Shown here: in pieces, positions 56,826 to 64,000 of the stretch
Layout: every line of letters starts with the position of its first letter
How positions within the stretch are numbered: the stretch's first letter is position 1
Origin: Aphelenchoides besseyi
Lineage: Eukaryota > Nematoda > Chromadorea > Rhabditida > Aphelenchoididae
Assembly (NCBI GenBank): GCA_024699855.1
Contig: JAMPIQ010000001.1
Coordinates: forward strand, 8,060,001-8,124,000
Reading direction: 5' to 3'
Length of the DNA stretch: 64,000 nt
The notes under the pieces: generated by a model
Told to the model about the DNA's origin: nothing
Database searches by the model: none
The model's input: the letters and a program-made list of their open reading frames with translations, nothing else
Program-made: the position numbers and the translations under genes

Positions 56826-58672
56826 TTACGATAATTTTCGACGATTGCTACTTGAATCACCCGGCGATGAACTTCGGGAATCATAATGAGAAATTGAAGT
56901 TGAAACTAACGATCGGTTAGCAGGTCGGCGCACTGGAGCTTTCGGTGTTGATCGAACAGGACTCAACGGTGGACGTCCGTCTTCTGATGCTCGCGGTGTG
57001 CTTACGGATGATTCGACTGCTCGCTCTTCATACGACAATTGAAATGTTTCACGACGTGCCGTTGACTCGGCCGATTGATGGCCACTACCCAAAACATTTC
57101 GACTCGAAACGGCCAACTCGTTCGCCTCGTGAACAATAGACTCCAACTCTCGTCCACTAAAGACATTGATCATTTAATTTCTCCGCTTAAAACAAACTTT
57201 TCGTTTTGTTTGTTAACTTCTGTTCGAATTCTTTGCAACGCATCGTCGTATCGTCGTCGAAACTCTTCGAGACGTCGAGCCAATTGTCTTAGTTGTTCGT
57301 CTTTGTCATTGAGCTAAATAAGAAGATTCATGTTTTTCTGGTCAATCAAACCTTTTTGTAGCAACGCGACATCCTTTCACCAATTGCAATTCGTTCTTCT
57401 CGCAAAGAATGATTTTCGGCAGAAAGTGATTCGGAAAGTGCATTCAGCGCCTGAAGTTCCTCCTGTACTTTGCGTCTTTGTTGTTGTACTTCTTCTTCGC
57501 TCAATTCCTGGGCTCTCAGCTGTTCTTCCACCATTTCACGTGCCTCAATTTCGCGGTTTAATCGCTGATTCATTTCATTCAATTCATCACGCAATCGATT
57601 CTCAACGGCCTGCAATTCGGCTATTTCCGTTCGACTTCGATCCGCTGCACTTTCGGTCTGAGATTTCAGTTCTCGATCTTGTCGTTCGATGACACGTTCA
57701 CATCGACTCAACTTTGCCGTCAGATCCGAATTCTCTTTGGTTAGTTTTGCATTTTCGTCGACATAACTTTCTCGAATCGACTGTTCGCGCTTCATCAGAT
57801 GTTGATCTTCTTTTAGTTTTCGCTTTAGTGTCGCAATCTCATCCTAAAACGATTATGATTAAGTTGTTAAAAACCTAGTCTTACAATCATTCCGTTTTCT
57901 TTTTGTCGACATTGCTGAAGCTTCATTTCGAGATTTCTGAATCGTTCTCGTAATGTGCTGAGTTCTTGTTTTCTAGCCATTTCTGCAGCACTTGCGGATG
58001 TTCGCGAATCCACAGTGTTATCTCGTGCCTGCAAAAACGTTTAAAAAATTCACTCGACATAACTAACCTGTGAAACACTGGTACTCAATCGTCGCACTTT
58101 TGTCACAAGATCAGCCTTTTCCATGGTTAATTTTTCGATTTCCGCGTCTTTAGCTGCTAAGACGGGAGTTAGGTCGTCTAAACGCCGCTGAAGTTCAGCA
58201 TTGTCGGTCATTAACAAGTGACGCTCTTTGTCAGAGGATTCTAAACGGTTGGATCTTTAAATGCTATTCTTCTTGTTTGTTACTTTCTCCACTACTCAAT
58301 TGTCGTAATCGTTGCTCTGCATCGTCACGTGCATTTGCGAGTTTCTTGTTCTCGGATGTTAATGCTTTGATTTTTTCTTGTAACTGAAACTCCTTCTAAA
58401 CTCTTTCTGATTCAACATAATCAAATGGATTAGCTCACCCGATAAGCTTCTTCTAACTTGTTAAAAAACTCTTGTTCGTTGGCAAGTTCATCTTTGACTC
58501 GTTGAGCTGGTTTTGTTGTTGAACTGCTTGGTTGTTCCTGTGGTTGTGAAGTTGATGTAGAGGATTGAAAAATGCGATCAGCAAACTCAACACGCTTTCG
58601 GGTGGGCGTTGATGGAGTTCGTACTTTTTCTTGAGTATTCGTGGTTACTTGAAGCTCGACATTGCTTTCCAT
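56826..58672 (-). CDS. Long coiled-coil protein with Ser/Pro-rich ends, unrecognised
   Basis: The start at 58672 gives MESNVELQVTTNTQEKVRTP, with several TP/SP sites (RTPSTPTRKRVEFADR). About 400 residues of near-continuous heptads follow (KIKALTSENKKLANARDDAE; RLDDLTPVLAAKDAEIEKLT; RLRDELNEMNQRLNREIEAR; EEVQQQRRKVQEELQALNAL). The tail again is disordered with SP/TP sites (STPRASEDGRPPLSPVRSTP) and ends SSNRRKLS. This fits a structural scaffold or filament-like protein under proline-directed kinase control, but no family-specific motif is visible. A TTTTTTCAG just upstream of the ATG could be a spliced-leader acceptor. It starts 121 bp from the divergent phosphatase. Confidence 0.8.
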
Positions 58673-58793
58673 TCCGTTAGCACTTTTTCTGAAAAAACTT
58701 ATGTAAATTTACGTTAAAACTCTTATATATATCTAACAGTTCGCTTTCGTTCATTCGGTTGACTGCTGCTCTTTTTTGCTCTCGATTGTCAAG

Positions 58794-60141
58794 ATGCGTG
58801 CCTTGAAAGGCTTGGGCGGTAAGAAACCGTCGAAGCCAACCGGCACTCTACCGATGCGTCCAACGGCTCCAGCTATACAAGCCGAACCGCCTCCGGAACC
58901 ACCGATGTCTCGTGAGCTTCGAGAGTTGCAGGCCAACAAAGTGAAGAAATGGGTTCAAACGATGATCGATCGATTGGTCGACGAATGGACTGTTCAAAAA
59001 TGTCAATCGTTGTTTTCCGAACGCGAGCTCATGGAACTTTGTTATCGTGCTCGTGAAACGTTTTGGATGCAACCGACGATGGTCGAGATCACTGCTCCCG
59101 TTCACATTTGCGGTGACATTCACGGACAGTGAGTTGAGATTTTGGGGTATTAAGAAGGAAATTTGCAGATTCGAAGATCTGATGGCACTGTTTCGCATCA
59201 ACGGTTTTCCACCAGAAAAGAAGTGAACTGAAGTTCGTTATTTGATCATATCCCTGCACTTTTAGGTACTTGTTTTTGGGCGACTACGTTGATCGTGGAC
59301 CATTCTCCATCGAAGTTGTCACGTTGCTTTTTGCTTACAAGGCAAGTAAACACGATTCCATCGCAATTGATATTGCAATTGCAGGTCATGTATCCGGAGG
59401 ACATCTATCTTCTTCGTGGAAATCACGAATCACGTCCCGTGAATTTACAATACGGTTTCTTTGCAGAATGCAGAAAACGCTACTCGATGTCTCTTTACGA
59501 AGCTTTCCAATACGCTTTCTATTGCATGCCGTTTTGTGCACGAGTCGAAAAGCGTATTCTTTGCATGCACGGAGGAATCAGTGAGGATCTTCGTGATTTT
59601 CGTCAAGTTGGTTTTCGTATACAAATTTGACGATGTTATGCCTTTCAGTTGGAGAAAATTGAACGTCCGTGCGATATTCCCGATCTCGGAATTTTGGCCG
59701 ATCTCACTTGGGCGGACCCCGATCCCAACATTCAAAATTACGACGAAAGTCCGCGTGGTGCCGCTCGTATCTTCGGAGCTGCAGCGCTCAAGAACTTCTG
59801 CAACGCTCTTGGATTGGAATTAGTCGTTCGAGCGCATCAGGTTATCACTGAAGGATACGAGTTCTTTGGAGAGAACCGTCGACTCACGACTATCTTCTCC
59901 GTACGTTTACTTGAAAGCAACGATCACCGTTGGATTTAGGCGCCGTATTATTGCAATCAATTCGAGAACGCGGCATCGATTTTGAACGTCTCGAAAGATA
60001 TGGTGAGTTACAAAAACGACTGCGTGAATTTGATTGTTCAAGGAAATCTCGTTTACGATCCTCAAACCGCGTAAAGGAAAGGCAACCGCTGGAGCACAAG
60101 CGTCTCCATCGGTCAAGAAAGCGACCATTCGTGCAACTTGA
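58794..60141 (+). CDS. PP1-like serine/threonine protein phosphatase
   Basis: A PPP-family phosphatase catalytic subunit. The Pro-rich N terminus ([20 protein letters not shown]) is an addition over standard PP1. Metal and catalytic motifs are intact: [93 protein letters not shown] and [17 protein letters not shown]. The end is [11 protein letters not shown]...KKATIRAT, as in PP1 with a short basic tail. GNHES rather than GNHEC is a PP2A-like detail, but YEFF, IFS and the C-terminal SFTILKP are PP1-like. Divergent PP1 paralogs like this are common in nematodes and often male-specific. The start is ATG 58794, and the upstream frame has no earlier ATG. Confidence 0.9.
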
Positions 60142-60216
60142 ACACAATTGACTTTTTTCTGTAGAGTAAGAAAAACAATAAACGATTGAAATCCAGAAAG
60201 CTTTTGAAGGATTCAC

Positions 60217-60680
60217 TTACAAATACGAATTCTCCAGCTCCATCATTTCCAATCTCATCCGCATGTTCTCCACGTAGACATCCTGTAGAAACGCGATATC
60301 TGCCGGATGCTGGCAGTTGCATCGTCTTAAAGTAGTTTATGTAAATACGATTATACTCGGATATTAACTGTTGGGACGTTAAATTGGACATTGAACCGAA
60401 ACGCGAAGTGCTGGAACTTAACGTCGGTCGTGGATTCGATGTTGAAGCGCTGGGGGCCATTGCTATTCGTTGAGAAGGTTGTTGTTTGAACGGCGCCGAT
60501 GGCATTACAAAAGGCCCACGAGGTGGTCGTCGTGTCGATGCTTCCACTGAAGTTGGTGGAACATAGCCGGCGCCTACAATTCCGGAGTTGTGTTGATTGA
60601 TGAGCAAAAACAATGTTACCTCTTACAACCAAGTTCTTTGTCGTTCTTTTTCGACTATCCGACATTTCTTGTTGGGGCAT
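60217..60680 (-). CDS. Small unrecognised protein with amphipathic C terminus
   Basis: ATG at 60680 starts MPQQEMSDSRKRTTKNL. A short intron ending GGAATTGTAG leads to a Pro/Ser-rich exon (VPPTSVEASTRRPPRGPFVM; MSNLTSQQLISEYN). In another frame the downstream sequence reads QHPADIAFLQDVYVENMRMR then LEMMELENSYL, which looks like a real helix, so a very short intron near 60330 is likely. The stop could be the TAA at 60217-60219, or, if a GTAAG there is used, TGA at 60113, which would overlap the 3' coding end of the phosphatase. No family is recognised. Confidence 0.4.
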
Positions 60681-61210
60681 CGAAGCAAAACGAATTTGCA
60701 ACTTACAAGCGTATTAGAGTTCTCATATCGGCAAATCCAAAATTTCCAGCAAATGCGCACAACCGCGGATTTTATGTGGACAAAGATTGTTCGACGTTAA
60801 TTTGGCCAAACGCCGACCGTGTGCGTTTTCTCGCGACCTGAACGTGCGCGGAGATTCGGACATCTCCGGACTACCGAGCAATTCGGATGCGGTATCCACG
60901 GTAACAAACGAACGAGAGCGGCTCGCGCAATCTCGATCGCCGGTGCTTCGAGTCCAAGCGAAATTGTTTTCAGCGTAATGACTTATTGCACTTCTATTAC
61001 GGAAGTCTGTTTGAGAGGAAAAGGAAGTTGACAGTTCAATGTCTCACTCTCGCGTTGCGTAGTTCAAAATTGAAGTTGAATAGAATGTTTACAATCTCAA
61101 TTATTACGAGCTAACAACTTAATTTAATGGTCAAATGAGCATGGCTAGTGGAGTGTAAGTGAAAGGCACAAACATTCAATGACTAAAAGTGACTAAATAC
61201 GAGAGAAAAT
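60681..61210. other. Intergenic between PNPO stop and small gene
   Basis: About 530 bp. Plus-strand frames of 63-83 codons at 60590-61031 overlap the small gene start and lack support. No RNA gene or repeat was seen. Confidence 0.4.
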
Positions 61211-62443
61211 CTAAGGACTCAGACGAAATCGTGTCCATTCTTCGCCGTTTTGGCGATACGCAAGACGGTCATGCAAACGATCGGATTGACCTAAACACCG
61301 AAATCAAAGAAAATGTCGAGAACCGGTTAACGTACCCTGCCAGAATTCAAAATAATTCGGTTTTAGAAGAAATCCACTCCAAGATTGAGGTCGAGGAACA
61401 GCACTTGGTCCTTCTTGTGCAACTCGTTCAATCAGTTCAGCTCTTTTCGCTTCCAAAAACTAAAACAAATCGAAACAATAAACTCGACTTTTCATTCCCC
61501 TCACCTGTCTAGATGGAACTTCCTGACTTTGCTCACTAATTGCACCTCCAATTCGTGATGTTATTGGACGCGAATTCCAATACTCATCAGTTTCTGCTTC
61601 GGAAATTCTTTCCACTTTCCCTTCGATACGAACCTGTCGATTAACGAATGGCCAGTAGAATAGCATCGCAATATTCGGGTTTTCTGTCATTTCTCGACCT
61701 GCAAAAAAATGCTGTTAGCTAGCAATCACCGTTAACTCATAAGAAGTAATCAACGAATAGAACTATGACAAGCACATTCGTTGTTTTACTCACCTTTCCG
61801 ACTAATCGAATTCGTGAAGAACGTGAATCCCGACTTGTCGTATTTCTTTAATAGAACCATACGCGAACTGGGCTTGTTGTTGCTGAAATGTTTCTTTAAA
61901 AAGGCCGATTAACTGAAGACTTACACACAAGTAGACACACAACAGGCGTTCATTTCCTCGTAGCTTATGGATCCCGCATGACTGCAAACGTCTTTAAACC
62001 ACACATCGAACTGGATGAACGGGTCGGCTGAAGCGGCAGATTCCATGAAATAGGGTTCGTCTTTGTTATAATAGGGTTTACGGAATCCTAAGCAACAAAT
62101 AAATTGACCTCGTATACCACGAAGAATCACAAGACTATCGAAGAAAACTCCTCGTCAACTTTTGCTCTTCGCAAAGAAAAGTTGTGACAAAAATCTTACC
62201 GGCAATTTCCACAGGTCGAAAATCGGGGTCGTGTGGAGTGTCCATTGATTGTAACGGTGGAAATCTACTCAACTGTCTGACTGAATTCAATTGGACGCTT
62301 GAAGTCACTCCAACGGCGATGCAACGGCCAAATCCAAAGATGACCGAGTTTCTCAATGGGAATCCAATAATCATGAACGCAATAGCGACAATCCACGGCT
62401 TAAAGTTGCATGAAGTGAAGTAATAAGACGATGAGATTTCCAA
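61211..62443 (-). CDS. pnpo: Pyridoxamine 5'-phosphate oxidase (PNPO)
   Basis: This FMN enzyme oxidises pyridoxine and pyridoxamine phosphates to the cofactor pyridoxal phosphate. The catalytic core begins [18 protein letters not shown] and [13 protein letters not shown]. It continues [40 protein letters not shown] and [32 protein letters not shown] and [20 protein letters not shown] then close the active site, and the end is [10 protein letters not shown], stop 61211-61213. The FMN and substrate blocks ([22 protein letters not shown]) are all present. Start 62443 adds a hydrophobic N-terminal stretch ([15 protein letters not shown]) before the conserved MDTPHDPDF, so an organelle or membrane signal is possible. 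The shorter start is an alternative. Confidence 0.93.
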
Positions 62444-62731
62444 ACAAATTCGTGGACCTTATTCGACGGCAAGTGATTCGGTTGATGGCACTTGCACGTC
62501 GTGGAATCGTCGATAAACACAGACTACAATGTTAATCACTTTCGTTGACGGAATTTTGCTTATCGTTTTTTCGACTGCAGTCGAAGTTACACGGGGTTTT
62601 GTTGTTCACATTTCCGGTGAATTGCTTTCCATTTATTCTGAGTCACTAGTCAACGGGTTATTTAATGCGATTCTCCGAAGTATGGTTCAGTTTTTGTTCA
62701 CTCCAAATTCACTTTGCGTTTCAGTTTTCTC
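62444..62731. other. Divergent intergenic between PNPO and the Rubicon-homology gene
   Basis: Roughly 290 bp separate the two divergent starts. A 68-codon plus-strand frame (62529-62735) with hydrophobic residues is not in phase with the downstream gene after its likely splice acceptor, so it is not called. Confidence 0.4.
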
Positions 62732-64000
62732 ATGAACTCGGAGTTTTATGTTCAACCGTTGACTCGTACGAAATCGTTTGATATTCTCAACACGCGTCTC
62801 GTCAATAAGGTTAATAGCAATGATACGACAATCAATCTTTTGATTTAGTCAACGCACGAGCTCAAACGCGAAGTGAACGTGGAGAGGAATTCAAGTAACC
62901 GATCTCATGAGTCATCAAACGTCGAAACAAATTTGGACACAAAAACGCCGGTTGGCCGTCAAACGGTAAGATCATTTATACTTCAGCATCAACTATGTGT
63001 TCAGGAAACTGTGCACCTATTGCTAAGCGAAATGCTCATACAAACGGCCGAACTAAACTCATGGAGTTTATACACAAAAGATATCGATTTTTCCACAGAT
63101 CCGGGCCCTATTTCTCAGCAATCTGTGAGTTACAATTGTTTGGAAACACTTTCACAGATCTGTTTTAGAATCCTTATTGTCAATCTTCAAACACTCCATC
63201 GACTTCAACAGCAATACCGCAACGATATCGGGCGTCATCGTCGACGTCTTTTTGTGATCTCGAATTGAATTCAACATCCGAAGCTTCAAGGTACAGAAGG
63301 ATTTGGTTTCATGTATTTGAACACATTTTAGTGCTGAGCATTCGGATGTGGAAGAAAGTGAGGATCCAGCAGCCGAAAAAGTTGTTCAATCGCTACTCAG
63401 ACATTTCAAAAAGAAGTTAACGGTCAACGGGAAAGATTTGGTTTATTTGGTTACCGAAGTGGACAATCAGCAGGATGTGATTTTTAAATCATTCGATTAA
63501 CCTTATTCTGATCTTCAGACTGAACGAATTTCCGATTTGTTGACTAGTTGGTGTGGCTCAAAAGTGTTTCCTCAAGAGTGGCAGATTTCCAATAACTTAA
63601 CTGTAACTGACGATTGGGCACCACCAAAACGCGAATTCATTTACGACTTGCAGGAAACGGACTCTGAGTAATTGATGTTCAAATTCGTGTTTAAAATTGC
63701 ACTTTCAGTTTGGCGACTTTAATTCATCAGCAAAAAGATCAGTGTGCTGGTTGTCGTCGTTCTCTTCAGCCTTCGACGCATGGTTGTCGTGCTCTTTACT
63801 GTCACTATTTCAACAAGGTCTTCTGTCCAGTGTGTCATCAGGGATCAAAAGCGCGTATTCCGGCCCGTATTTTACATCAGTGGAACTTCAAGACTTACGC
63901 GGTTTGTGATTTGGCGTACAACTTTTTGCACGAGATCGAAGATCAACCGGTCTTCGACATTCACGCACTGGACACGAAGTTGAATCGGAGAGTAAGCAAC
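62732..64000 (+). CDS. Rubicon-homology (RH) domain protein, 3' truncated by the window
   Basis: Likely a Rubicon/PLEKHM/DEF8-type effector that binds Rab7 on late endosomes. ATG at 62732 starts MNSEFYVQPLTRTKSFDILN. Six short introns follow through Ser-rich and acidic sequence, and no RUN domain is evident. From about 63708 the zinc-binding RH domain begins: DQCAGCRRSLQPSTHGCRAL, then YCHYFNKVFCPVCHQG, KARIPARILHQWNFKTYAVC and FLHEIEDQPVFDIHALDTKL. The CAGC, YCHY, FCPVCH and IPARIL-W signature is that of the RH domain. A GTAAGC donor lies just before the edge, so at least one more exon is missing. Subfamily not resolved. Confidence 0.82.

Overview
This window looks like compact nuclear DNA from a nematode. 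Genes sit close together on both strands and are split by very short introns, mostly about 37-65 bp. The introns open with GT(A/G)AG-like donors and end in TTTAG or TTTCAG. Two tandem genes encode small secreted proteins of the six-cysteine (C6) type known from nematodes. A tau-tubulin/CK1-like kinase and a divergent PP1-like phosphatase, both families expanded in nematodes, are also present. I cannot place the species, and the TTTAG-rich acceptors differ from the TTTTCAG consensus of Caenorhabditis. I saw no CRISPR array, rRNA, convincing tRNA or bacterial gene.

Layout. 0-1 kb: two small uncertain gene models. 1.8-4.2 kb (+): SLC27/FATP-type fatty acid transporter and acyl-CoA synthetase. 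4.6-8.8 kb (-): Crumbs polarity receptor, complete from signal peptide to ERLI tail. 8.8-11.4 kb: no supported gene. 11.4-11.9 and 16.3-16.7 kb: a near-identical noncoding repeat pair, each copy beside the 3' end of a minus-strand gene (a small acidic protein and a decayed F-box/LRR-like gene). 13.8-15.7 kb (-): coatomer delta subunit. 18.7-20.3 kb (-): two tandem Mpv17 family genes. 21.4-22.2 kb (+): SR splicing factor. 22.3-26.3 kb (-): FERM protein of the FARP/FRMD7 type with a long disordered tail. 27.8-31 kb (-): nuclear receptor of the NR6A/HR4 group.

32.1-33.3 kb (-): rhodopsin-class GPCR. 34.1-37.8 kb (+): COG6, with a complete kinase gene nested antisense in one intron. 39.7-42.6 kb (+): M28 peptidase like glutamate carboxypeptidase II. 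42.9-44.1 kb (+): two C6 secreted proteins. 44.3-44.7 kb (-): TRAPPC1. 45.3-47.6 kb (+): RPA1. 47.9-49.5 kb (-): MAX. 49.5-54 kb: long interval without a supported gene. 54-58.7 kb: two convergent coiled-coil genes. 58.8-60.1 kb (+): PP1-like phosphatase. 60.2-60.7 kb (-): small unrecognised gene. 61.2-62.4 kb (-): PNPO. 62.7-64 kb (+): Rubicon-homology protein, cut by the window edge.

The genes do not form one pathway. Three of them (delta-COP, COG6, TRAPPC1) serve Golgi and ER-Golgi traffic. The most interesting signals are local: the Crumbs PDZ-binding motif in its own last exon, a MITE-like insertion in the intron that splits the receptor's first zinc finger, the antisense nested kinase, canonical E-boxes inside the MAX introns, and the noncoding repeat pair. 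I found nothing I can defend as a wholly new system.
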